From a bacterium (lineage in GTDB: Bacteria > Electryoneota > RPQS01): a stretch of 64,000 bases of DNA. Shown here piece by piece: positions 53,289-63,554 of the stretch (position 1 is its first letter; the number at the start of each line of letters is the position of its first letter). A program made the translations under genes and the position numbers. The notes beneath the pieces are model-generated. The model was given only the letters and a program-made list of their open reading frames with translations. It searched no databases and had not been told where the DNA came from. The stretch covers positions 977,264 through 1,041,263 of the forward strand of contig JADJEH010000001.1 of NCBI GenBank assembly GCA_016702305.1, given 5' to 3'.

Positions 53289-55801
53289 CTATTTCCCATT
53301 GCACGCGCTTGAGCTCCTCAGAGTTTCGCTGATCAGCAAACAAGCGCTTGACCGCCCCCCGCAGGGTCACTCCTGTTGGATCGGTGGTACGCGCCGTTCG
53401 CGCCAGAAGCTGGTACCGAATCCGGTTCCGAATCTTGGCCACAGCGCAGGGAGATGGACCCAGCAGTTCAATCTGCGGCTGGGTAGCAAGCTGTTTCTTG
53501 CAGTAGAGCATGGCCCGCGCCAGCACACCTTCATCCGTCGCGATCCCGCGCACCAGCACAAGTCGGCTATAGGGCGGAAAACCGCCGGAGCGCCGGTGGA
53601 CCATTTCGTCTGAGGCAAATCTCAACCAATCGCCGCGCACCGCGACGGTGAGCGCCGGGTGTTCCGCCGCACGCGTCTGCATAATCACGCGGCCGGTTGC
53701 GGATGCCCGGCCGGCCCGGCCGGAAATCTGCACAAGTAAACTGGCCCCGCGCTCACTAGCGCGAAAATCGGGGTAGAAGAGCTCCGTGTCCGCATCGGCA
53801 ACCACAGCCAACTCGACGTTCGGAAAATCGAGGCCTTTGGCAATCATCTGCGTGCCAACCAGGATATCCAACTTTCTACTAGCAAACGAACTCATCAGCT
53901 CGCCATGAGCACCGGCGCGTGCCATCGCATCAGAGTCCATCCGCGCAATCCTCGCGTCCGGAAAGCGGTCGGCAAGCTCATCGGCGATACGTTGCGTGCC
54001 GCTGCCGCACAAATTGATGTCCGCCGAGCCGCATGATGGGCACAAGTCAGGCGCATCGTCCCGGTGGTGGCAGTAGTGACACCGCAAAATCCGGCCCGGA
54101 CGATGGTAGGTCAAAGATACAGTACAATTTGGGCATTCAAACAGCTTACCGCAATGCCGACAGATCAAAAACGGAGCGAAGCCCCGGCGGTTTTGCAGAA
54201 CCACGACCTGTTTCCCGCGCTCCAGCGTCTCCTCGATTGCCGAGTAGACTCGCTTGGACAGCGTGTGCAATTCGGCTGGCGCGACGGCTTCCGGCTTCGG
54301 CTGATCGTCCGCCTGAGGTTGACCGACCGAACCGGACTCAATCTCCTCCACGGGCTCATCCGGCGGCGTCAATTCAATTTGCGGCAATGTCGCGCCACTG
54401 ACCCGTTCCGGTAACGTCAACAGGCCGAGCCGCTTGTTTTCAACGGCAAACAGACTTTCGAGCGATGGCGTGGCGCTGCCCAAGATTGCCACAGCGCCGG
54501 ACTGTACCGCTCGATAGAGCGCGGCGTCCCGTGCCGAATAGCGCGGTACCCCCTCGGTCTGTTTGTAGCTCGCCTCATGCTCTTCGTCCACGACCACCAA
54601 ACCCAGTTTCGGCAACGGCGCGAAGACCGCCGAGCGCGCTCCGATCACAATGCGATACTCACCTCGCGCGATGCCGCGCCACAGGTCGTAACGCACGGCC
54701 ATCGGTTGCGCGCTGTGTTGAATCGCCACGAGATCACCGAACACCGCGCGGAAGCGGCCCCACAGGACGGGAGTCAAGGCAATTTCCGGAACGAGCACAA
54801 GCGCCGTCCGGCCATGATCCAGCGTCCGTTGAATCGCTTCGATATATACGCGCGTCTTGCCCGATCCCGTGACGCCGTGCAATAGGAAGCCCGTGTATTT
54901 TCCCTCGTCGAGCGCGGCGGCAATCGCCGCCAATGCCAGCGCTTGGGCGCCCGTCAGAGGGGCGTCCGGACTCGGCTGCCAATACGGGCAAACTGTCCGG
55001 CCGCCAGCGCGAGAGCACTTCTTTTCGTTCGCGGATGATGTCTTGGCCAAGCAAATCCTGCAACGCTTGCCGCCGCTGCTTGCTGGCGCCCCGCATCACG
55101 TGGCGGCGCGGCAATCCTTCCGGCGGAGCGTCCCTGAGTTCGCGCACCAACCGCTGCGCGCTGCGCGTCGTGACATGTGTGAACAGCGTCTCGTCCGAAA
55201 GGGCGCGGCGAGCCGTCTCCGTCAATTCGAGAATAATCTCGACCAATTCTCCCGTGCGCGGACCGCGCAGGAACGGAGTGTATTCGATCTGGCCGGTCTG
55301 TTTCAGCGCCTTAATCTCTGCTCCATCGGGGTCAATCCCGAAGCGCGACTGGACCTGCCGGGCCGTTAGTGGCGATTCTTCCAACGCATCGAGCAGTTGC
55401 GCGATCTCGACCGGATAGGCCTCGGATCCCAACGCAAGCTGGTCGTGATACTTGTCGGTCAAGCTGAAACGGAACTGATCTTCGGCGTCCAGCCCGGCGG
55501 GCAGCGCGGTCCGCAAAGCATCGCCCCAAGTGCACAAGTAGTAATCCGCGATCCAGCGCGTGAACTCGAGCATCTCACTCGAAAAGGCTGGCGAGTCATC
55601 CAGCAATCTCTCAATCGAGCGCGTAGCCTCAGCGGCAGGCCGTTCGTGCGCGGCAATCACAAAACCCGTTACCCGCCGCGAGCGAAACGGCACGAGCACA
55701 CGGGCGCCGAGCTCAACAAGTCCCGACAATTCCCGCGGCACAAGATATGAGTACTCGCCCTCGACTCCGGGAATGACTACCTGCGCCGACGCCGGTCTCA
55801 T
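53263..55801 (-). CDS. priA: primosomal protein N' (replication restart helicase), one frameshift
   Basis: The N-terminal frame (55801 leftward) carries VIPGVEGEYSYLVPRELSGLVELGARVLVPFRSRRVTGFV, the 3'-DNA-binding domain. The C-terminal frame carries FLLHGVTGSGKTRVYIEAI (Walker A), VVVDEEHEASYKQ, the zinc-binding CRHCGKLFECPNC...CHYCHHRDDAPDLCPSCGS and LIQISGRAGRASATG-type motifs. They join near 54970, where ERKEVLSRWRP passes into PDAPLTGAQALALAAI, so one indel breaks the gene. PriA reloads the replisome at stalled forks. It overlaps der by four bases. Confidence 0.92.
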
Positions 55802-57114
55802 GCACGCTTGCCGCGGAAGAACAGCCGAATGGGCACGCCTTTGAAACCGTATTGCTCGCGAATCCGACGCTCGAGAAAGAGCTGATAGTTGTCAGGAATC
55901 AGAGCAGCCCAACGCGCAAACAGAATGAACGTCGGCGGCTCGGACTCAGCTTGAGTCATGTAGGTCAGGCGTAAGTCGCGGCCCTTGATGGACGGTGGCG
56001 GCTGGCGCTCCATGACCGTCGCCAGAAAACGATTCAGCTCGCCCGTCGAAATACGTTTCTGCCGCTCTTCGTGCACGCGCAACGCGATTTCCAGCACGCG
56101 ATGCACACGCTGGCCGTCCTTCGCCGAGATGAACAGTTTCTCTAAATAGCTCAAGTTCGACAAGCGCTCGTTTATCTCATCTTCGATCAGTCCGGCCGTG
56201 CGCTCGTCCTTGTCCATCAAATCCCATTTATTGAGACAGACGACAACGCCCTTGCCATAGGTGACGGCCTCCTGAATGATCTTCACATCCTGCGCCAGCA
56301 AACCTTCCTGCGCTTCGATCAGGATCACCGCGACATCGCAATCCTTGAGCGCTTTCTGAGTGCGCACCGTGGTATAAAATTCGAGCGCCTCTTTTACGCG
56401 CGTCTTGCGTCGGAGGCCCGCCGTGTCAATCAGCGTTAACGGCTGCTTGTAGTACCGCACAACGCTGTCAATCGAATCGCGTGTCGTGCCCGGAACGTCC
56501 GTCACGATATGGCGGTCTTCGCCCAGCAGCGCGTTCACCAGCGACGACTTGCCGGTATTCGGACGACCCAACACCGCAATGAGCGGCCGGGGGCGTTCAA
56601 TCGTCTTGCTTCCCTTCTCGGGAAGCGCAGCTACGATGTGCTCCAACAGCTCGGCGAATCCATACCCCTGCACCGCGCTAATCGGATGCGGATCGCCCAG
56701 GCCAAGCCTGTAGAACTGCGGCACCTCAATCTCCATGTTCGCGTTGTCCGTTTTATTCACGGTGATCAGCACCGGACGGGTGGAACGATTGAGCATTTGC
56801 GCAATCTCGACGTCTATGTCCGTCGGACCCGTCTGCGCGTCGCCCACATAGAGCACGACATCGCACTCCTCAAGCGCAAATTCGACCTGCTCGCGTATTG
56901 CCGCGTCAAACAACTCTTCCGAGCGCGGCACCCAGCCGCCCGTGTCCATCACGAGAAATTCATGACCGACAAATTCGGCAATACCCACGTGACGGTCACG
57001 CGTCACTCCGGGTTCCGGGGCCGTGATCGCGCGATTGCTGCGCGTCATGCGATTAAAGATCGTGGACTTCCCGACGTTCGGGCGGCCGACGATGGCTACA
57101 ACTGGATGGGACAA
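55798..57114 (-). CDS. der: ribosome-assembly GTPase Der (EngA)
   Basis: The gene encodes 438 residues with two GTPase domains in tandem. The first has GRPNVGKSTIFNRMT, DTGGWVPR and NKTD. The second has GRPNTGKSSLVNALLGED, DTAGLRRK and NKWDLMD. A C-terminal KH-like domain ends in YGFKGVPIRLFFRGK. Der acts late in 50S ribosome assembly and is essential. It is part of the tightly packed operon that ends with the PorV-like gene. Confidence 0.97.
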   Translation of the reverse strand: MSHPVVAIVGRPNVGKSTIFNRMTRSNRAITAPEPGVTRDRHVGIAEFVGHEFLVMDTGGWVPRSEELFDAAIREQVEFALEECDVVLYVGDAQTGPTDIDVEIAQMLNRSTRPVLITVNKTDNANMEIEVPQFYRLGLGDPHPISAVQGYGFAELLEHIVAALPEKGSKTIERPRPLIAVLGRPNTGKSSLVNALLGEDRHIVTDVPGTTRDSIDSVVRYYKQPLTLIDTAGLRRKTRVKEALEFYTTVRTQKALKDCDVAVILIEAQEGLLAQDVKIIQEAVTYGKGVVVCLNKWDLMDKDERTAGLIEDEINERLSNLSYLEKLFISAKDGQRVHRVLEIALRVHEERQKRISTGELNRFLATVMERQPPPSIKGRDLRLTYMTQAESEPPTFILFARWAALIPDNYQLFLERRIREQYGFKGVPIRLFFRGKRA

Positions 57115-57116
57115 TG

Positions 57117-58355
57117 TTATCTCTGCAAAATGACACGCAACGGCACGCTAAGGCCGTCACGCTGAAGAACGACATAATATGATCCGGATGCACGTCCGGC
57201 GAAATTCAAACTGAGGAGCTGCGCACCAACACTCGGCGCGACGGCGTGCGCTTGCACCTGTCGGCCCAATAGGTCATAAACATACACCTGACCGGCAAGC
57301 GGTGAACCCGTAATGTCGAGATTAATTTGACCGTTAAACGGATTCGGATAGGCGTGCATAACGTTCAGAGACGTTACCACCGGCGGCAACGGCGCTACCG
57401 GAGTTCCGCTGCCGCGGAGCACAACGTCCACAATCACGGGCAGATGATCCGCGCAGCCGTGCAGTGCGTCGGCGACGCTGTCCGGCACCGCTTGATTTGT
57501 ACCGTCGTTCACGGCCTGATTGAAGTGCAACCCATCGTTGCCGTACGTATGATACGTGGCCGGAATCACGTAGGCACCGGCCGTATCCATCCACGCCGCG
57601 GAGGATAATATGAAATCAAAGCGATCATCCATGCCACCGGTTGCACCGCCGCCGAACGACGCCGTGCGCGGCGATTGCGTATGGATTTCGGCGAACGAGA
57701 CGCCGTTGTTCCATTGGCCCGGACGGTTGATTGGATCCAACAGCCGACCGTTCGGATTGTCGCCGAGACTCAGCAGATGCTGATACGCCGGCTCAAATGA
57801 ACTGTACAAATTGAAATCACCGCACATCATAAACAACGTGCCCGCCGGATGCTCGTTCAGCTCGCCCCGCAAAACCTGACATTCTTCAAGCCTCCGCTGC
57901 TCGTTGTCCGATCCGGTGCTTGCCTTCAGGTGCCCCGAGTACATGAAAAAATGCTCCGCCCCGAGAGCGGCCGAACTGAACTCGTACTCCGTGAAGTCGC
58001 GCAGCTGAGTCGCGATTTGCCGCTGCGCCACAAGCGTCAATCGCGATGAGAGATAGAAACAAGCGTTGTCCGTATCCGGCCCGTTGACAAATGAGGCCGC
58101 CTGCCAGTCCGGGTCCATCGGCTGCAATATCTGATTGAGAATGTTGTTCACCGCACCCTGGTCAATGACCTCCTGCATCACGACCAAATCAAGATCAGCT
58201 GTGCTTAACACGATCCTTAACTCGTCAATTCGATCCGTGCTCGAATTCGAGAAATTCAGAATGTTGTATGTCATGAAACGCAACGTGTCCTGAGCACGCG
58301 CACCCATCACACAAAACAGGATAACGAACGAACATCCAATGGCAAGTCTTGTCAT
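57117..58355 (-). CDS. secreted endonuclease/exonuclease/phosphatase-family protein with sorting domain
   Basis: The gene encodes 412 residues. The signal peptide is MTRLAIGCSFVILFCVMGARA. The EEP fold shows LRFMTYNILNFSN, VVMQEVIDQGAVN, MCGDFNLYSSFEPAY and a terminal ADHLPVIVDV, so the main active-site residues are present. The C-terminus (MHAYPNPFNGQINLDITG...VLQR) is a type-IX-like sorting domain. It may be a surface nuclease or phosphatase. It overlaps the BNR-repeat gene and lies two bases before der. Confidence 0.87.
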   Translation of the reverse strand: MTRLAIGCSFVILFCVMGARAQDTLRFMTYNILNFSNSSTDRIDELRIVLSTADLDLVVMQEVIDQGAVNNILNQILQPMDPDWQAASFVNGPDTDNACFYLSSRLTLVAQRQIATQLRDFTEYEFSSAALGAEHFFMYSGHLKASTGSDNEQRRLEECQVLRGELNEHPAGTLFMMCGDFNLYSSFEPAYQHLLSLGDNPNGRLLDPINRPGQWNNGVSFAEIHTQSPRTASFGGGATGGMDDRFDFILSSAAWMDTAGAYVIPATYHTYGNDGLHFNQAVNDGTNQAVPDSVADALHGCADHLPVIVDVVLRGSGTPVAPLPPVVTSLNVMHAYPNPFNGQINLDITGSPLAGQVYVYDLLGRQVQAHAVAPSVGAQLLSLNFAGRASGSYYVVLQRDGLSVPLRVILQR

Positions 58356-61154
58356 TTTAGATAGAGGAGTTTCAGGTGTCGGGTCGTTGCCGCCGTCTGC
58401 ATCCGGGCGATGTAAGTGCCCGATGCTAAGTTACTCGGCGACCAATTCAATGTGTGTGTTCCGGCGGACATGCGCCCGACGAGTACTTCCGCCGCCAGTC
58501 GGCCGTCCACGGAGAATACTTCGATCCTAAGGTCGCCCGGCGCAGGGAGTGCATATTCGAGCTGGACTTGGCTGTTAAACGGATTTGGGAAGGCCCGCAG
58601 CGTGAAGTCCTGCGGCAGCTCGGCGGATGATGCGGCCAGAGACGAATCTACGTGAACGATCATACTATCACGTACCGACAACAGACCGTCGCTGACTTCA
58701 ATGCTCACTTGAAAGTCGCCGACCACGGCGAAATGATATGCGGCTTCAGTTGTCGTGGCGAATTGCTCGCCGTCCACGCTCCATGAGTAGCTAAGCGCAT
58801 CTTCGTCGAGGTCGCTTGCGATGACCGCAAACTGCACCGTCGTGCCCTCCAAGGTCTGCACGGTGTCATTCGGCGCCGACGGCGTCACGCTTACGATTTG
58901 CGGACGATGATTGGCGTCCAGTGAATCCAGCGGCAGCGTTAGAAATGAACGGCCGTAAGTCGCCGCGATGAGTCGGTGCTGAACTGGATCGAGTACGATG
59001 TCAAGAGTCGGAACCGGCGGCAGTCCGCGGCCCAGCGCAGCCCACGTCGCCCCTGCGTCAGCGCTCCAAAACATGCCGAAATCCGAGGCAACATATATAA
59101 TGTTGTCGGACCGCGAATCATATAGAACATCGTTCAACGGAACATCAGGCAATGTGCTGCCGACTTCAGACCAAGTGAGGCCACGGTCGGACGTGCGATA
59201 AAGATGGGCCTGTTGATCCAATTCGCGATAGCCGGACACGGTCACCAGCGCCTCGTTCACATTTGTCGGATGCGGCGTCACGCGGGTGATCCAACGCTGC
59301 GGCAGCCCCGCGTCGCGTCGCTGCCAGGTCGTTCCACCGTTGCTCGTGACCCACAGATTGGCGTCGTCCGTGCCGGCGTAAATCACTTGCGAATTTGCCG
59401 GCGACACAGCAATGGTTGTGATCGTGCCAAACACCAGATTGCCCGATCCTCCACCGTCTGTTAAGTCCGGCGAAATTGCCGTCCAGCCTACGGCGCGGTT
59501 CGTTGTGCGGTAGACGCGTTCGGCGCCATAGTACAAGGTCGTCGTGTTGTTGAGGTCAAAAACGACCGGCGTGGACCAATTGCGACGCTCTTCATCATCA
59601 ATGCCATTCAAGGCCCATTGAAACTCGTCGCCGCCGTTCGTGCTGCGCCCCAGCCCACCATATTGATATTCGGCATAAACGTAACTATTGTTATTCGGAT
59701 CAACGAGCGTGTAGAAGCCGTCGCCGCCGTAAATTCGGTCGAATTCGTGCGGGTCGCCCGTCAATGAGCGCAAGGTGCCGTTATCCTGCGTTCCTCCGTA
59801 TAGTCGCTGCGGTTGCTGCGCGTCATAAGTTGCCGCGTAGAATTGGATCGCCGGGAAATTATTAAGATCTACAAAATCATTCCCGTTATCCAGCGTCCGG
59901 TACAAGCCGCCGTCATTTCCCAGCAGAAATCGGAACGGCTGCTGCGGATCGAACCAAAGCGCGTGATGATCAACATGGACGTTGCCCGCAATTTCCTCCC
60001 AACTTGCGCCGCCGTTTGTGGAGCGATGAGCTGTGACGCCCAGCACAAAAACCATGTCCTCGTCGTCGGGCCGTACGCGGATATTGCCAAAATACCAGCC
60101 AAAATTCGAATAGGCGTCCGTCAAACTCTCGTCGTTGGTCCGTACCCAGCTCTCACCGGCATCATCGGAACGGTAAACGCCAAGGAAGAAGCCCGGGTGA
60201 TCGGCGTAGCAGGCATAGAGCACACTGGGATTAGAGGAACTGATCGCCAGCCCGATGCGCCCAACGTCATCGCCTACAGGCGGCAACCCTACCGATAGGC
60301 GCGTCCATGTTGCACCGCGATTTGTGGATTTATAAATGCCGCTGCCGCGCCCGCCAGCTCGCCGCTCCTCGGGTCCGCGCACGCGCTGCCACATCGCCGC
60401 GTAGACGATATCCGGGTTTTCCGGATGGACAACAACATCTGAGGCGCCCGTCGAATCGTTGACGGTAAGCACTTGCGACCATGTCGCGCCGGCGTCATCG
60501 CTGAAATAGATCCCGCGATCACCGCCCGGCGCAAAAAGCTCGCCCATGGCCGCGACCCAAACGTGCTGCGGATTCTCCGGATGCACTACGACACGCGCGA
60601 TGTAGCGCGTATTCGCCAGGCCGCTTAATTGCCACGACGAACCCGCGTCCGCGGAGACGTAGAGCCCGGAGCCGGGATAGCTGTATCCGGCGGAATTTGC
60701 TTCACCCGAACCCAGGTAGATGCGATTCGGATTGCCGGGATCAATCGCCAAGGCACCGCACGACGGCGTCGGCAGCGCATCGCTGACAGAGACAAAGGTC
60801 TGCCCGGCGTCCGTTGTCTTGAAGACACCGCCGGATGCCGAAGCCACATAATAGATGTTGTCGTCCGTCGGATGGCCCACGATGTCCGTGATACGGCCGC
60901 CGATGTTCGTCGGACCGTGTTGCACCCAGAATGGATCTTCGTCAAGTGCGCGATTGCGCATGGCTGCGGCCGCGCGCGCCCGCCATAATGCGGTCATGAT
61001 CGAGCGTCGCATGCGGCCACATACGCTGCTGCATGAACCACTCAGACGGAAACGGGCCCGGAGCACCCTTACGCGGGAAAGCAGACTCCTCAGGAGTCAA
61101 TACGAACCATGCGGCGCCTGCGATGGCAAGCAGCAGTACAAGGCGGCGAATCAT
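58352..61154 (-). CDS. secreted BNR/sortilin-like repeat protein with sorting domain, one frameshift
   Basis: The N-terminal frame starts at the ATG at 61154 (MIRRLVLLLAIAGAAWFVLTPEESAFP), a signal sequence followed by SEWFMQQRMWPHATLDHDRIM. A second frame then carries about 870 residues to the stop at 58352. They join near 60980 (between DHDRIM and ARAAAAMRNRALDEDPFW). The body is many BNR/VPS10-type propeller repeats (VFKTTDAGQTFVSVSD; IYFSDDAGATWSQV; LYRTSDRGLTWSEV), then a PKD-like domain and RAFPNPFNSQVQLEYALP...LLYLK, a sorting domain. It is a surface-exposed propeller protein of unknown ligand. It heads the operon that continues to the PorV-like gene. Confidence 0.85.
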
Positions 61155-61206
61155 GGGCGGGTACCTGCTAAAAAAAGTCAATAACATCGAGACTTGGACG
61201 ACACCG

Positions 61207-61235
61207 TTGCAAGTCTGCGGAAAAGCCGTTACATT
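61207..61235 (+). promoter_or_regulatory. probable promoter of the radical SAM gene
   Basis: TTGCAA (207-212) and TACATT (230-235) are 17 bases apart on the plus strand, and GAGGT lies just before the GTG start at 61268. It stands in the divergent gap with the BNR-repeat gene. Confidence 0.6.
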
Positions 61236-61267
61236 GGCGAACGAAGATCACACAACCCCGAGGTCAC

Positions 61268-62380
61268 GTGCTGCCGCGCGGATTATCTCTTAGTCCAACC
61301 TATCTTGCGAATCTTACGATACTGACGGCGGGCTATGCGCTGTCGCACGTCGTCAAGCGACCGCTGGTGTGGGGCTGGCCGATCAGTATCATGATTGAGC
61401 CGATCAGCCGCTGCAACTTGCAGTGTCCCCTCTGCCCTATCGGCGCGCGCGAATTGACACGTGACTTGGGGACGATGAGTTTAGAGAACTACCGCCGCAT
61501 ACTGAACAATGTCGGCCGGTATGTCAAAGTCATCGCGTTGTGGAATCAAGGCGAGCCGACCATCAATGATGATCTGCCGAACATGATCGGCATGGCCAGC
61601 GCGCGCGGGATTTTTTCGATGGTCTCGACGAATGGCAATCTGTTGCATCGGCGCGATCTGATTCCGCGCTTGCTTGATGCCGGACTCTCGGAATTGATTT
61701 TCTCGATAGACGGACTGACGCCGGACAGCTACAAGATCTACCGCATCGGCGGCAATCTTGAAGTGGTCATCGAGAATTTGAAGGCGACTCGGCGGTTGCG
61801 CGATGAGCGCGGTTTGAAATATCCGCGACTTGTGATGCAGTGGCTGCCGATGAAGCACAACCAGCACGAAATTCCCTATTTGCGCGCGAAAGCCAAAGAA
61901 TGGGGCGCGGATTCGGTGGAAATCAAGACCACGCAGATTTACACCGATGAGCAGGCGGCAGATTACTTGCCGGATGCGGAAGAATTGCGACGCTACCAAC
62001 GGGTCGGCGAAAAGTGGGACACCAAGCGGCGCTATCAATCGTGCAAGCGGCTGTGGTACTCGACGATGATTGATTGGAACGGTAATGTGGTACCGTGCTG
62101 TTTCGACAAGGACGAGCAGTTCCTGATGGGCAATGCGCTGACACAGGACTTTCGCGACATCTGGCACGGCGAAAAATACAACGCGTTTCGCACGCAGTTG
62201 ATCAAATACGGCCGTGTTGAAGAAATGTGCCGCAACTGCACCGAAGGTCTAAAGAGCTACTACATTCCGCTGGATAAACTCGAGGCGCTTGCGCCTCCGG
62301 AGATTCCGCCGGTACCGCCGGAGAATATGCCCAGGAAGCCGGATTACTCGGATATTTTTGAGCTGCCGGTCAAAGAGTAA
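61268..62380 (+). CDS. radical SAM protein with SPASM domain
   Basis: The gene encodes 370 residues from a GTG. The radical SAM cluster motif is CNLQCPLC (CxxxCxxC) near residue 54, in IEPISRCNLQCPLCPIGARELTRDLG. NQGEPTIND and STNGNLL follow in the barrel. The C-terminal SPASM part has CKRLWYSTMIDWNGNVVPCCFDKDEQFLMGNALTQ and CRNCTEGLKSYY, enough Cys for one or two auxiliary clusters. Such enzymes modify peptides or small molecules. No precursor peptide or transporter is adjacent, so the substrate is unknown. The end overlaps the opposite glycosylase gene by 37 bases. Confidence 0.9.
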   Translation: MLPRGLSLSPTYLANLTILTAGYALSHVVKRPLVWGWPISIMIEPISRCNLQCPLCPIGARELTRDLGTMSLENYRRILNNVGRYVKVIALWNQGEPTINDDLPNMIGMASARGIFSMVSTNGNLLHRRDLIPRLLDAGLSELIFSIDGLTPDSYKIYRIGGNLEVVIENLKATRRLRDERGLKYPRLVMQWLPMKHNQHEIPYLRAKAKEWGADSVEIKTTQIYTDEQAADYLPDAEELRRYQRVGEKWDTKRRYQSCKRLWYSTMIDWNGNVVPCCFDKDEQFLMGNALTQDFRDIWHGEKYNAFRTQLIKYGRVEEMCRNCTEGLKSYYIPLDKLEALAPPEIPPVPPENMPRKPDYSDIFELPVKE

Positions 62381-62960
62381 GGCTGCGCAGTCGCGTTTAG
62401 CGCTTTTGTGCCGCTGACGCTTCCGCTGTTCGGATCAAAGAAACGCCAAGGGTGGTCTTTGGCTTTGCTGATACCGATGCGGGTGGTGCAGACGATGGCG
62501 CAGGGTGCGTCGGCGATGACCTCAAGTTTGGCACCGATCATTTCTTCATTCAGTTCCAGCGTGAGGCCCAGTGCGCGCGTGAGGTTGCCGGGGCCGCTAA
62601 GGAGTTTGTGAGTCGCTACATCGCCGCGGCGTTTGCGCATGGGGCCGAGGCCTTCGAGGGGTTCGGCTGCGCGGATCAACACGGCACCACAACGTTTGCG
62701 GTCGGTCGTGAAATTGAGACAAACGTGCACGCCGTAGCTGCGGTAAACATAGACGTGGCCGAAGCTGTCGTGCATGATGGCCGAGCGGGCGGTGCGGCGG
62801 AAACCGTGGGAGGCTTCGTCGTCGGTGTAGGCCTCGACCTCGACGATGCGGACAAGGGCCGATCGGTAGCGCAGGAGGCAGCCGATCAGGGCCGGGGCGA
62901 CGCGGAGGGTCGGTTGCCCGAAAAAGTCCGGGCCCAGAATCTGGCCGGGCCGCTTGACAA
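62344..62960 (-). CDS. DNA-3-methyladenine glycosylase (AAG/MPG family), start uncertain
   Basis: The frame reads DFFGQPTLRVAPALIGCLLRYRSALVRIVEVEAYTDDEASHGFRRTARSAIMHDSFGHVYVYRSYGVHVCLNFTTD and later LLSGPGNLTRALGL and RIGISKAKDHPWRF, the alkyladenine glycosylase family that removes damaged bases from DNA. VEAY carries the catalytic Glu. No ATG, GTG or TTG lies in frame before DFFGQPT. A TTG at 62960 is in another frame, so an indel near 62930 or an unusual start is needed. It lies convergent with the radical SAM gene and overlaps the tRNA-Thr promoter. Confidence 0.85.
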
Positions 62961-62982
62961 AAGCCTCTGAATTCTGTATAGT
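62954..62982 (+). promoter_or_regulatory. sigma70-type promoter of tRNA-Thr
   Basis: TTGACA (954-959) and TATAGT (977-982) are 17 bases apart, and the tRNA begins 24 bases after the -10 box. It is one of the best promoter matches in the window. Confidence 0.9.
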
Positions 62983-63005
62983 TGGGTTTCCCCCGAAGGT
63001 TGCAA

Positions 63006-63078
63006 GCCGCTGTAGCTCAGTTGGTAGAGCAGCTGATTCGTAATCAGCAGGTCAACGGTTCGAGTCCGTTCAGCGGCT
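63006..63078 (+). tRNA. tRNA-Thr (CGU)
   Basis: GCCGCTG/CAGCGGC acceptor with U73, D stem GCTC/GAGC, anticodon stem GCTGA/TCAGC with loop TTCGTAA (anticodon CGT) and T loop TTCGAGT. CCA is not encoded. Confidence 0.96.
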
Positions 63079-63081
63079 CTT

Positions 63082-63111
63082 AAAAAACAGGCACTTAGTT
63101 GCCTGTTTTTT
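63082..63111 (+). terminator. terminator of tRNA-Thr
   Basis: AAAAAACAGGC / GCCTGTTTTTT forms an 11-bp stem four bases after the tRNA, ending in a T-run followed by CGTTTT. Confidence 0.88.
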
Positions 63112-63205
63112 CGTTTTGGTCCTGACCCGGGTCAGGCCCCCATCTTGCCCGGTGCGGCCCGAGCAAGTTAATATAACCAAATTGGATAAGAGAGGAAAGC
63201 CACAA

Positions 63206-63259
63206 GCGTAGACGCTGGACCCGTTGCCGTTGGCGTGGACGCTGGACCCGTTGCCGCTG
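63206..63259. repeat. two tandem 27-bp units
   Basis: The unit GCGTRGACGCTGGACCCGTT plus GCCGYTG occurs twice in direct contact (63206-63232 and 63233-63259) with two differences. Confidence 0.85.
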
Positions 63260-63382
63260 GCGCGTGGCGCTTCAGGTGTAGGGGCGGCAGGCGTGCCGCC
63301 CGTCTGCATTTCCCCAAGTCCGTCTGCGGATTTGGGGGACCAAGGGGGGCTTCTGCCGCCCACGTGATGAACAACACACAAG

Positions 63383-63417
63383 AAAAAGCCCCGGACCAAA
63401 TTGATTCGGGGCTTTTC
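63383..63417 (-). terminator. probable terminator of the beta-helix protein gene
   Basis: AAAAGCCCCG / CGGGGCTTTT with a 13-base loop is followed on the minus strand by TTTTTCTTGTG. It lies about 138 bases after the stop at 63555. Confidence 0.65.
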
Positions 63418-63554
63418 GCTCTTTGTGCGGTATCGGCGAACGGCGAAGCCGGGTTCAGATCAGTTTGTCTTGACGCCCGGAGTTAGGGGCACCCGCAGCG
63501 GGTGCCGCCATGGAATGCAGTGTGTTACTTGACGTACGTTTGCCATCTCTTCTC

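Larger units (their letters stand above)
63112..63554. other. non-coding stretch with palindromes and a short tandem repeat
   Basis: About 440 bases without a gene I would accept. It holds a 27-bp tandem duplication, the palindrome GGGCGGCAGGC-GTGCCGCCC near 63290, a terminator-like hairpin at 63383-63417, and the palindrome GGCACCCG-CAG-CGGGTGCC at 63488-63506. Open frames here are low-complexity (VHANGNGSS-type) and lie over the repeat. Confidence 0.6.

Noticed and set aside
63070..63399. A minus-strand open frame with GNGSS-type repeats
   Set aside because: It covers the tandem repeat and the tRNA terminator and has no protein-like composition.
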